A DNA stretch of 13,577 nucleotides from contig JASEIE010000069.1 of the NCBI GenBank assembly GCA_030024065.1, forward strand, positions 1 to 13,577, given 5' to 3'. A program made the translations under genes and the position numbers. This document shows positions 1 to 6,170 of this stretch, piece after piece. The notes beneath the pieces are model-generated. The model saw only the letters and a program-made list of their open reading frames with translations, was not told the DNA's origin and did not search any database. Every line of letters starts with the position of its first letter. The first letter of the stretch is position 1. The DNA is from Thermodesulfobacteriota bacterium. GTDB lineage: Bacteria; Desulfobacterota; BSN033; UBA1163.

Positions 1-65
1 TTTAAATAACGTTCGAGGAGCTCTTTTACTTGTTCTGAGGTAAATCGTTTGTGGAGTTGGGACAT
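1..65 (-). CDS. IS transposase, N-terminal 21 codons (runs off left edge)
   Basis: Reading the minus strand from 65, an ATG preceded by a textbook ribosome site (AAGGAGGT, 7 nt spacer) opens a frame beginning MSQLHKRFTSEQVKELLERY that stays open to the window edge. The LHKRFTSEQVK start resembles the N-terminus of transposases of the ISNCY type, where a helical segment precedes a helix-turn-helix; that assignment is from memory of the family and is moderate. The start codon lies in one arm of a 12-bp inverted repeat with the ribosome site in the loop (see 59-102), a common way for insertion sequences to limit translation. The body of the element lies outside the window, so intactness cannot be judged. 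Confidence 0.55.
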   Translation of the reverse strand, partial: MSQLHKRFTSEQVKELLERYL

Positions 66-102
66 AGTCTGGACCTCCTTTTTGGGTTTTAGACTATATC
101 CC
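59..102 (-). promoter_or_regulatory. Hairpin over the transposase start codon
   Basis: Positions 59-70 (GGGACATAGTCT) and 91-102 (AGACTATATCCC) form a 12-bp inverted repeat with one mismatch. In the minus-strand transcript the ATG at 65-63 is inside the stem and the GGAGG ribosome site is in the 20-nt loop. Such a stem would hinder translation of read-through transcripts from outside the element; the regulatory role is inferred. Confidence 0.45.
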
Positions 103-111
103 TCAAAATAA

Positions 112-281
112 GCTTTGTGGAAATGCCGTCATTGTGGAAAGCATGGAAAAGTCTTACCCGGATTGATCAATCGCTCAACCAATTGGGAAGAGAGTTTCCA
201 TCCGAGATAGAATGGAGGACTTTCCCACACTTTCCACAATGACTTGGATTCCGCTTCACGGAACCCACATTCCCACAAAGC
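112..281. repeat. Nested inverted repeat, possible IS end or MITE-like palindrome
   Basis: Positions 128-153 and 218-243 are inverted copies of a 26-bp sequence starting GTCATTGTGGAAAG, matching at 23 of 26 positions. Outside them, 112-125 (GCTTTGTGGAAATG) and 268-281 (CATTCCCACAAAGC) match inversely at 13 of 14, with extra sequence of about 25 bp on the right side only. The whole stretch could fold into a long hairpin. It adjoins the transposase start, so it may be the subterminal region of that element or an independent miniature element. No convincing gene is seen here: an open frame of 68 codons across it is explained by the repeats. Confidence 0.5.
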
Positions 282-369
282 CGGCGACGGATTTTTCAAA
301 TATGGGTATAAAATTATTAAAAACCAGGTGTGCACTTTTGAATTTTAAATGACATACTTCATTTTTTTC

Positions 370-398
370 TTGACAAACTGGCCTCTTTTCGATATGAA
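370..398 (+). promoter_or_regulatory. Possible sigma70 promoter for the AtoE carrier gene
   Basis: TTGACA at 370-375 is a perfect -35 box. After a 17-nt spacer, TATGAA at 393-398 matches four of six -10 positions. It points at the carrier gene and would give a leader of about 160 nt. It overlaps the possible minus-strand gene remnant, which weakens the call. Confidence 0.35.
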
Positions 399-460
399 GA
401 AGGGGATTTAGCTGGTTCTAAAAGATTTTCACTTTTACGTTCCTTAACATCTTTCAATAC

Positions 461-486
461 TTGACGAAAGGAGGTGATTTCGTCAA
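461..486 (+). promoter_or_regulatory. Perfect 9-bp hairpin with Shine-Dalgarno-like loop in the carrier leader
   Basis: TTGACGAAA (461-469) and TTTCGTCAA (478-486) are perfect inverted repeats enclosing GGAGGTGA, an almost full complement of the 16S 3' end. GGAGG at 470-474 could alternatively pair with CCTCC at 492-496, giving two exclusive folds. No start codon follows at a usable distance. It may be a leader structure, or chance within the minus-strand remnant. Confidence 0.25.
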
Positions 487-567
487 TAAGGCCTCCGGTC
501 CGATTTAAATGTCTTCCGTTAGGGCTCTTTTTCCCCCATCAAACCCTTTAAAAAGGAGGGAACGTTT

Positions 568-1989
568 ATGAACGAGGAAAAGAAAGAAGGTGTCCGAGGA
601 ACCTTTGAGTTTCTAAAGGATTGGGGCGATGGCCTTACACGCTGGACAGAGCGCTGGATCCCTGATGCCCTGGTCATTGTTGTCTTTCTAAGTCTTGTTA
701 CTTACATCTTTGCCCTCATCTGGGGGTTCAAACCGGAGGTGGGCCTCGGCGCTCGAGCCTACCAATCCATTCAGGCATGGGGAAAGGGATTCTGGGAATT
801 ACTCACCTTTGCCATGCAGATGTGTCTGATTATGATGACAGGCTATATTCTGGCCTGTTCCCCTCCTGTCCGGAAACTGCTGGACGGAATCTCCGGATGG
901 TCCAATCCTGAAAAACCGTGGCAAGCCATTGTGACCATGTCTCTCTTCTCCATGATCATGGCCTGGTTTAACTGGGGTTTGAGTCTCATCGCCAGTGCTA
1001 TGCTCGCCCTCTTCATCGTGAGGAGAAATCCGAAGGTCGATTATCGTCTGCTGATTGCAGCGGCCTATTTAGGACTCGGCTGCACCTGGCATGCGGGGCT
1101 CTCCGGGTCAGCCACATTGCTCGTGGCCACCCCGGACAACTTCCTGATCAAAGGAAAAATTTTGGATGCAACTATCCCTGTAGCCAATACGATTTTTCAC
1201 CCCTTCAATCTCATTCTGACCATCATCATCGTTGGGGTGGTCACCATCCTGATGGCTCTCATGCATCCGAGGCCGGGGAAGGCCTTCATTGTGAAGCCTG
1301 AATTAATGGATAGACTCAAGCTTTACGAAGCGCCTCCAAAACCCTCAAAATGGGAAAGCCCTTCGGACTGGATGAACTGGTGGCCCGGATTCAATATCAT
1401 TGTCTTCATCGGAGGGCTGATCTGGTTGATCTGGTACTTCTCCAATAAGGGCCTTGCCCTCACCCTCGATGTCGTCAATTTCTCCATGTTGATGTTAGGC
1501 ATCCTCTTCCACTGGAGGCCCTGGTCGTTCTTAAAAGCGACAGAGGATGCGGGAAGGGCCGTCTGGGGAATTGTCATCCAGTTTCCCTTCTATGCAGGGA
1601 TCCTCGGTCTCTTCAAATTCACCGGTCTCTCTGTTGCATTCACAAAGGCCTTTGTGGCCATCTCAACGCCGCAGACCTTCCCTCTCATCATCTACTGGTA
1701 TGGCGGACTCCTGAACTACCTCATCCCATCCGGAGGGGGTGAGTGGGCCGTGGTGGCGCCTTACATCATCCCTGCAGCAAAGGAACTGGGCGTTGGAATG
1801 GGGACCACAGTTGTCACCTTTGCCTGGGCCGATATGATGACCGACATGATCCAGCCCTTCTGGGCCATTGCCATGCTGGCCGTGGCGAAGCTCAACTTCA
1901 GGGATATCATGGGCTGGCTGCTCATGGTCTTCTTCGTCTACTTCATCATCACCTCTCTTGCCTTCCTTTTCTTCGTCCCCAACTGGTAA
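568..1989 (+). CDS. atoE: Short-chain fatty acid transporter, AtoE family
   Basis: The 473-residue product is very hydrophobic, with about a dozen membrane segments, as expected for AtoE carriers that import short-chain fatty acids such as butyrate or acetoacetate. Hallmark stretches are visible: FNWGLSL at 134-140, HAGLSGSATL at 175-184, PSGGGEWAVVAPY at 387-399 and DMIQPFWA at 426-433. A short charged, cytoplasmic-looking N-terminus precedes the first segment near residue 33. Length is normal for the family. The ATG follows GGAGG at a 7-8 nt spacing, which fixes the start. It stands alone on the plus strand, with a terminator right behind its stop. Family membership is firm; the precise substrate is not visible from sequence. 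Confidence 0.9.
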   Translation: MNEEKKEGVRGTFEFLKDWGDGLTRWTERWIPDALVIVVFLSLVTYIFALIWGFKPEVGLGARAYQSIQAWGKGFWELLTFAMQMCLIMMTGYILACSPPVRKLLDGISGWSNPEKPWQAIVTMSLFSMIMAWFNWGLSLIASAMLALFIVRRNPKVDYRLLIAAAYLGLGCTWHAGLSGSATLLVATPDNFLIKGKILDATIPVANTIFHPFNLILTIIIVGVVTILMALMHPRPGKAFIVKPELMDRLKLYEAPPKPSKWESPSDWMNWWPGFNIIVFIGGLIWLIWYFSNKGLALTLDVVNFSMLMLGILFHWRPWSFLKATEDAGRAVWGIVIQFPFYAGILGLFKFTGLSVAFTKAFVAISTPQTFPLIIYWYGGLLNYLIPSGGGEWAVVAPYIIPAAKELGVGMGTTVVTFAWADMMTDMIQPFWAIAMLAVAKLNFRDIMGWLLMVFFVYFIITSLAFLFFVPNW

Positions 1990-2030
1990 AAAAAGGGGCC
2001 TGCCTCCATTCCGGGGACAGGCCCTTTTTT
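1989..2030 (+). terminator. Rho-independent terminator after the carrier gene
   Basis: A GGGGCCTG/CAGGCCC stem flanked by A6 on the left and T6 on the right (1989-2002 with 2018-2030, one bulged G) begins at the stop codon. The A and T tracts make it able to work in both directions, so it may also terminate the converging minus-strand gene. Confidence 0.85.
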
Positions 2031-2052
2031 GAAACAATTTTGGAACCTTCCT

Positions 2053-2427
2053 TTAACCCATCTTCTCGATAAATGCCCTTGCAGCTCTTATAGCTGCATT
2101 AACTACATTTACATTATAGAGTAGGCCTCTATAATACCCTGCTATGTGCAAGGTATCATAAAGCATTTCAAACTCCCTCATCAACTTTCCATTATGAATG
2201 GCTATGTGTTTCTGTAATGCCTTTCTATAAGCATCCACTGATTTTGGAAGTTCTTTTTTTGTTAAACCCTTTTTCATGAGATATTCATTGGCCGCCTCCA
2301 ATACAGCAAGATAGGCTGTTCCAAAGGCTTCTCTCACGGGCTTAATACCGGTATAAGTACCCTCTTCGATGGGTGCGGATTTCAGAATTTCTCTTGCATT
2401 GCTTAAATATCTTAAGGACTCTTTCAT
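2053..2427 (-). CDS. DUF5618 family protein
   Basis: A small, wholly helical, slightly basic protein of 124 residues. Its opening MKESLRYLSNAREIL, the central REAFGTAYLAVLEAANEYL, and HIAGYYRG near the C-terminus match my memory of DUF5618. No function is established. The helical-bundle look recalls HEPN or nucleotidyltransferase-substrate proteins, but I do not see a clear RxxxxH motif. The ATG at 2427 is preferred over an in-frame GTG two codons earlier (2433) because AAGG lies 5 nt before the ATG. The gene lies downstream of the aldolase-family gene, separated by a palindromic repeat, and converges on the carrier gene. Confidence 0.7.
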   Translation of the reverse strand: MKESLRYLSNAREILKSAPIEEGTYTGIKPVREAFGTAYLAVLEAANEYLMKKGLTKKELPKSVDAYRKALQKHIAIHNGKLMREFEMLYDTLHIAGYYRGLLYNVNVVNAAIRAARAFIEKMG

Positions 2428-2453
2428 TCCCACCTTCTTATAAAATTCAATCT

Positions 2454-2550
2454 ATAGTAACGGCAACAAATAACTTGTAGGGCAAGCCTTTAGGCTTGCG
2501 TATTTGCAGGGCTAAAGCCCTGTCCTACGAGAGGGTATTTATTACCGCCA
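2454..2550 (-). repeat. Cloverleaf-like intergenic palindromic repeat
   Basis: Two compact hairpins lie side by side: GCAAGCCT/AGGCTTGC (2482-2489, 2492-2499) and CAGGGCT/AGCCCTG (2507-2513, 2516-2522). They are enclosed by GTAGG/CCTAC (2477-2481, 2524-2528) and by an outer arm of 12 bp (2461-2472 with 2536-2547, two mismatches that become G-U pairs on the minus strand). The design resembles REP/MITE-like intergenic elements that occur in many copies in some genomes; only one copy is in this window. It would lie between the two minus-strand genes in a shared transcript. Confidence 0.7.
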
Positions 2551-2581
2551 GTATAAAATCAATTTTATCATACTCCTCTCG

Positions 2582-3607
2582 TTACCTCCAGTAACGATCG
2601 TTTGTGAGTCTCTCCTCCACATTCACCTTATAGAAATCCTGGATGGGTCTGAGGATCTCTCTGTCCTTCTCGTGAACGGTTTTGAGGGCGTTTCGAACGA
2701 TCTCCATCCCCTTAGGGGTCATCTTTCCAAGGGGTTGCCGGCAAGGCCCGGATGGCATACCAAGTCCCTTCATCATCGTTTTAATGGCTACGGGATTCCT
2801 GAACTTGCACGGAACCTCAAAGCCCTCGTAGGATTCAATGGTATTGACGGTCACGACTTTAAAGAGGGGATCCAGAACCTCTTTTAAATAATTTGCCCTC
2901 TCCATATCTCCTTTCAGGATTGCCCTCACCATCTCGCCAATGGGTCCAGGTACGATGTTTGACATCACAGAGACCACACCTGAGGCACGGATGTCACTTC
3001 GGTTCATCATCTCGAAGGTCTTATCATCGTCTCCGGAGAGGATGTCAAAGTCTTCGCCCAGAAGGGTCCTCGTCTTCGCCATTCTGTCAAGGTCTCCGGT
3101 CGCCTCTTTCACGGACCTCACATTCTTAAACTTCCGATGGAGGATAGTTAGGTCCTCGACCTCGAGTTTCGTGCCTGTTCTTCCGGGAATAACATAGGGC
3201 ATAATAAAAGCTTTGCGGAATGCCCTGGCAATCACTTCATAATACTGAGTCCTCAGTTCGAGGGAGGATGGCCCATTATAGTAGCAGTCCATAAGCAAAG
3301 CACCCTGTGCTCCCACTTCCATGGCGTGCTTTGTTCCCCGGAGCGCCTCCTTGGTCGAGTTCGAACCTGTCCCAGCCATGACAAAGGCCCTCCCCTTTGC
3401 CAGCCTGGCCGCCCTGGTGATGACCCGGTCATGTTCCCTCCAATCGAGCGTTGGAGATTCACCGGTCGTTCCCGTTGGAATGAGATGGGCGCCATTGGCT
3501 ATCTGAAACTGAATGTTCTTCTCCAGACCCTCAAAATCAATCTCTCCCTTTCGATTAAAGGGAGTGGCAATGGCCGTCCAAACCCCTTCAAATCTCTCAA
3601 GTTTCAT
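2582..3607 (-). CDS. Dihydrodipicolinate synthase / N-acetylneuraminate lyase superfamily protein
   Basis: A TIM-barrel, Schiff-base aldolase of 341 residues. Visible motifs are GTTGES (46-51), which binds the oxo-acid carboxylate, CYYNGPS (108-114), the catalytic Tyr in YVIPGRTG (138-145), the Schiff-base Lys at 167 in VKEATGD, and SGDD at 191-194. This is a complete active-site set, with the Arg at 143 in the place of the substrate-binding Arg of DapA. The protein is about 45 residues longer than typical DapA, mostly from a charged C-terminal extension, so it may act on a substrate other than aspartate semialdehyde. A strong ribosome site (AAGGAGGT) precedes the ATG. No lysine-pathway neighbours are present, so I give no gene symbol. 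Confidence 0.85.
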   Translation of the reverse strand: MKLERFEGVWTAIATPFNRKGEIDFEGLEKNIQFQIANGAHLIPTGTTGESPTLDWREHDRVITRAARLAKGRAFVMAGTGSNSTKEALRGTKHAMEVGAQGALLMDCYYNGPSSLELRTQYYEVIARAFRKAFIMPYVIPGRTGTKLEVEDLTILHRKFKNVRSVKEATGDLDRMAKTRTLLGEDFDILSGDDDKTFEMMNRSDIRASGVVSVMSNIVPGPIGEMVRAILKGDMERANYLKEVLDPLFKVVTVNTIESYEGFEVPCKFRNPVAIKTMMKGLGMPSGPCRQPLGKMTPKGMEIVRNALKTVHEKDREILRPIQDFYKVNVEERLTNDRYWR

Positions 3608-3763
3608 CCCTACCTCCTTAAAAATGAAAGCCTATAGTTCAAAGGTTAGGGTAACGATGCCGGTCTCGTCAATGGGCATTGTCTTGGGTTTTTAAATCGT
3701 TAACCTTTGCCCTTTAACTTTAAACCAAACCGGCTTCTTAACCTTCACCTTTGCCTTTTCTCT
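3608..3763. other. Intergenic spacer with degenerate inverted repeats
   Basis: This spacer upstream of the aldolase-family gene holds AAAGGTTAGGGTAACGAT (3641-3657) and an inverted, shorter copy ATCGTTAACCTTT (3696-3708), and it repeats ACCTTTGCC twice (3703-3711, 3748-3756). A frame on the minus strand (3679-3632) could encode MPIDETGIVTLTFEL before a TAG; it may be the tail of a lost gene. No promoter is clear. Confidence 0.3.
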
Positions 3764-3798
3764 ATTATGAAGCAAAAGAATAAAAATTCAAGAAGAAA
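3764..3798. repeat. 35-bp direct repeat, copy 1
   Basis: Identical to 4568-4602 except at one position (A at 3771, T at 4575). The shared core GCAAAAGAATAAAAATTCAA continues identically for seven more bases. It begins 4 nt beyond the stop codon of the 118-residue protein gene, on the minus-strand reading. Confidence 0.9.
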
Positions 3799-3802
3799 AG
3801 AT

Positions 3803-4159
3803 TTACAATTTCCTTTTTTGGACCCTCTCGCTTCCCTGTTCTAAAAGACCTGAGAGCTCAAGAATTCGATTAGACATCTGAAGGGCACGCAGCGCCAGTA
3901 TGGAGCGGGCAGGCTCTATCGGCCAGGCACGACGCCAGCGGCAAATCTCCCTCTGCATATCGGCTATCTCCGCTGATGCCATGTCTCCACTCCATTCCAT
4001 GAACCAGGCAATCTCACGCATCAGATCGACCACCGATTCATCCCCTTGTTTCATCTGCGCCCATTTGCTCAGACGTAGAAGGTTGGAGGCCAGGTTTCCC
4101 AATCGCACCGGAGTCTGGTCGCGGATGAATCGTTCGCGCATCTTCTTTAAATCTCTCAT
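3803..4159 (-). CDS. Hypothetical helical protein paired with DUF5674
   Basis: A 118-residue, Arg/Met/Leu-rich protein predicted to be almost entirely helical, with no signal peptide or membrane segment. Features that stand out are PVRLGNLASNLLRLS (17-31), MREIAWFMEWSG (47-58) and a basic C-terminus ending KRKL. I recall similar uncharacterised proteins but no named family or function. Its ATG overlaps the stop of the DUF5674 gene as ATGA, and a GGAGGG site lies inside the end of that gene, so the two are translationally coupled. The stop is followed within 4 nt by the 35-bp direct repeat. Confidence 0.7.
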   Translation of the reverse strand: MRDLKKMRERFIRDQTPVRLGNLASNLLRLSKWAQMKQGDESVVDLMREIAWFMEWSGDMASAEIADMQREICRWRRAWPIEPARSILALRALQMSNRILELSGLLEQGSERVQKRKL

Positions 4160-4500
4160 CTCGATTCACCCTCCATTAATCTTCGCACAATCCTTTCAAC
4201 CCTCTGACGAACCTCGGGGTTTTCAATCTCCATCCCGTAATTGCCATCTCGAGGCCTGATGTTTATTAGGGCCCCGAATCCCACTGTTCCGGAATCCGGA
4301 TACCAGTCGGCGCCCCAGAGGTCCTCCTGTCGGCTGCCATCCTCCAAGAGGACCTCCTCGCAATCGGCATGATATTCACCGCCTCCTGCAAGGATTTCCC
4401 TCTCCACGTCAACAGCCAGCTTGATGTAGGTTCCAAGTTCCTTTAGCATCTCTTGAATTTCGTCTTCTGTTGCCCGACGTTGTAGGATGTGAATCTTCAT
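4156..4500 (-). CDS. DUF5674 family protein
   Basis: The product starts MKIHILQRRATEDEIQEMLK and contains GGGEYHADCEEVLLEDGSRQ and LWGADWYP, then GALINIRPRDGN; this is the characteristic pattern of DUF5674, a small protein family of unknown function. Length (114 residues) fits. I place the start at 4500 rather than at an ATG six codons earlier (4518), because family members begin with MKIHI and AGAAGG lies just ahead of this ATG. It forms a two-gene unit with the following 118-residue gene, and the pair sits between two direct repeats like an inserted cassette. Enzyme activity cannot be assigned; conserved Cys, His, Asp and Trp residues in the centre would suit a metal- or ligand-binding site. 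Confidence 0.8.
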   Translation of the reverse strand: MKIHILQRRATEDEIQEMLKELGTYIKLAVDVEREILAGGGEYHADCEEVLLEDGSRQEDLWGADWYPDSGTVGFGALINIRPRDGNYGMEIENPEVRQRVERIVRRLMEGESR

Positions 4501-4567
4501 ATCCCTTCTGGCAGACATGTACTGAATGGAAAGTATTTCTATTTAATCCCCACCTGCATATGAATCC

Positions 4568-4602
4568 ATTATGATGCAAAAGAATAAAAATTCAAGAAGA
4601 AA
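4568..4602. repeat. 35-bp direct repeat, copy 2
   Basis: Second copy of the repeat at 3764-3798, in the same orientation, 804 bp apart, with 34 of 35 bases identical. It directly abuts the TAG stop (4605-4603) of the restriction-endonuclease remnant. Both copies therefore sit right behind a stop codon. Confidence 0.9.
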
Positions 4603-4827
4603 CTATTCACAAAATGGTTTTTTGGGGGCCGTCATTTCTCCGATTTGCCTTGGAATTAATGCCGGATCACGGCATACGGAAAAGTCCCATATCCCCAGAC
4701 GTCCCCAGTTATTGACCGCTGTAACCCAGCGCCTTGCGGCTTGATATTTGGCTCGGTCCTGGTCGTCTTCTTCTCCCTTTGTAAAAAGAGGTGGCTGGGT
4801 GCAAATTGCGCCGCTAATTCCATCTAA
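4603..4827 (-). pseudogene. C-terminal remnant of a BPTD_3080-family (type III-like) restriction endonuclease
   Basis: Directly after the TGA of the ATPase gene and in the same frame, the minus strand stays open for 74 codons to a TAG at 4605-4603. The translation contains DQDRAKYQAARRWVTAVNNW, then GRLGIWDFSVCRDP. That is the typical extreme C-terminus of the large DEAD-box restriction enzymes of the BPTD_3080 type, which end with AARRWV.AVN..G..G.W...VCRDP. The helicase and nuclease domains, about a thousand residues, are absent. There is no start codon with a ribosome site, so this is a dead fragment. Together with the methyltransferase N-terminus at 12760-13023 it marks the far end of a replaced restriction-modification locus. 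Confidence 0.7.
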
Positions 4828-6081
4828 TCAGCATACCGCGTTCTCTATTGCCGTCTCTTCAGGTTTGACTTGATTCAATCTCAATAAATCACCCGCCGTG
4901 TACATGTGGTTCCCTATTGCAGCTTGTCCGGCTTGATCGAGGGGGGTAATCCTGGTTTCACCGTTCCTGTTTACAACGACAATAATACTCTCACCCATAA
5001 TCCCTTTGTCGTCCAGCAGGTCCGGACTATGACTGGTTACTGCAATCTGTGTCGTCTTTGACGCGGTGACCAGTCCGTCTCTGAGCACGCCCGCCGCACC
5101 TGGGTGCACGGCCACTTCCGGTTCCTCAATTCCCACGAATGGGACTCTCTTTTCCGCTTGGCCCGATGATTGAAACAGGGCCGTCAAAACGCCAAGTGCC
5201 CGCAGGGTGCCGTCAGACATGTTTTCCGCCATGAAACGCCATGCATCTTTACTGTTTCCTACAAGCTGGCGGAACTCGATCGTTTCTTTCTTCCCCACAT
5301 GTTTAACGTCAATGCCCTGGATTCCCGGAACGACTTTTTCTAAGAAAGCGACAACACGATTAAATCCTTCTCTGTTTTCTTTGGTCATTACACTCAAGAC
5401 ACTTGCCAGGTTGCTTCCATCCCGTTTCAGCACTTCACCCGCATCCGGCGGTTGGAGTTCGCGAATTTCATCGGGGTTAAGGTTGTAGAAACCCATCCTT
5501 GAAAGTGCGTCGTAAAGTGGCCTGAAAGGCGCAAGACCGGATGCGGCCACAAGATAGAGGCGGTCGCTGGAGGCTGGAGGGCCAACTTGAAAGCTGGACT
5601 TCTTAAGTATGCCGTCTTCTACTTTGTAAAAGTCCTTTTCCAAAAGTCCATTACTAAAAATCCTGCATTCTTCCTGTTGAATCTCGAAACCTCCCCTTTT
5701 CTTTGACCCTACGCGAAAGGCATAGGTTCCCTGTGTTCCGTCCGGAAGTTGCCACTCGAGGCGAATTCCGAAATGCGTTGGATGTCCTGAGGAGTGTCGC
5801 CTGACTTCATTGATTCCCCCCCTCTCCCTGAGTGCGTGCTCCAAGGAAGTATTAAGAGACTCGGTCACCAAACGGAGGGCATCAAGAAAGTTGCTTTTCC
5901 CGGCTCCGTTCTGCCCGACAAGAAATGTTAGAGGACCAAGGCATACTGAACACCCCTTGATGCTCTTGTAATTGCTCAAAACCACACGTTTCAAAAACAC
6001 CGGGTTAATGATGCGGGCCACCAAAGTTCTGGACCCACACCGGCCACCATGTCCGGCAGACCTCTTTGTCATAAAAGTCAC
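4828..6081 (-). CDS. AAA-family ATPase, RecF/OLD-like (COG4637 type)
   Basis: An ABC/SMC-type ATPase of 417 residues. Visible are KRVVLSNYKSI at the start of the domain, Walker A GQNGAGKS (56-63), FLDALR, signature MSDGTLRALG (288-297), Walker B FVGIEEPE (315-322) and the H-loop VTSHSPDLL (348-356). In many genomes these ATPases are coupled with a DUF4276 (TOPRIM-like) protein; no such partner follows here. Instead the stop runs straight into a restriction-enzyme remnant, and the C-terminus ends abruptly in ENAVC, so the 3' end may be a recombination joint. About 28 N-terminal residues (MTFMTKRSAGHGGRCG...) do not look like the family; the GTG at 6081 has only a weak ribosome site, and the true start could lie further in. 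A defence role is likely by family and context. Confidence 0.8.
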   Translation of the reverse strand: MTFMTKRSAGHGGRCGSRTLVARIINPVFLKRVVLSNYKSIKGCSVCLGPLTFLVGQNGAGKSNFLDALRLVTESLNTSLEHALRERGGINEVRRHSSGHPTHFGIRLEWQLPDGTQGTYAFRVGSKKRGGFEIQQEECRIFSNGLLEKDFYKVEDGILKKSSFQVGPPASSDRLYLVAASGLAPFRPLYDALSRMGFYNLNPDEIRELQPPDAGEVLKRDGSNLASVLSVMTKENREGFNRVVAFLEKVVPGIQGIDVKHVGKKETIEFRQLVGNSKDAWRFMAENMSDGTLRALGVLTALFQSSGQAEKRVPFVGIEEPEVAVHPGAAGVLRDGLVTASKTTQIAVTSHSPDLLDDKGIMGESIIVVVNRNGETRITPLDQAGQAAIGNHMYTAGDLLRLNQVKPEETAIENAVC

Positions 6082-6170
6082 GTTTCTTCACTTCATTCAT
6101 TTGAATTATATGTATTCCTGTTGAGAATTAGGGAGCAAATCAATTCGAGTAGTTTATAATCGACCTTAGA

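Larger units (their letters stand above)
359..538 (-). pseudogene. Possible 3' remnant of an unknown protein gene
   Basis: The minus strand is open for 59 codons from just after a TGA at 541-539 to a TGA at 361-359, and the translation looks protein-like: it contains GGLIDEITSFRQVLKDVKER, then LLEPAKSPSSYRKE, and a basic tail. There is no Met start and no ribosome site, so it would be the C-terminal end of a gene whose 5' part was lost where the AtoE carrier now begins. I do not recognise the family. It overlaps the putative promoter and hairpin of the carrier gene on the other strand, so one of these interpretations may be wrong. Confidence 0.35.

Noticed and set aside
129..335. 68-codon minus-strand open frame near the left edge
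   Set aside because: It runs across the nested TTGTGG inverted repeats, has no ribosome site and its composition is explained by the palindrome.
1663..2072. Open frames on both strands across the 3' part of the carrier gene
   Set aside because: They are shadows of the AtoE carrier coding sequence; composition is unnatural (His/Gly/Asp-rich) and no ribosome sites precede them.
2461..2547. CRISPR repeat or tRNA interpretation of the cloverleaf palindrome
   Set aside because: There is only one unit, no spacers, and no tRNA consensus (no T-arm GTTCRA or CCA-compatible acceptor).
3764..4602. Integron gene cassette with attC sites
   Set aside because: The 35-bp repeats lack the GTTRRRY core and inverted-repeat architecture of attC, and no integrase is present.
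6105..6110. TATAAT -10 box upstream of the ATPase gene on the minus strand
   Set aside because: No -35 box at proper spacing and the implied leader would be too short for the GTG start.
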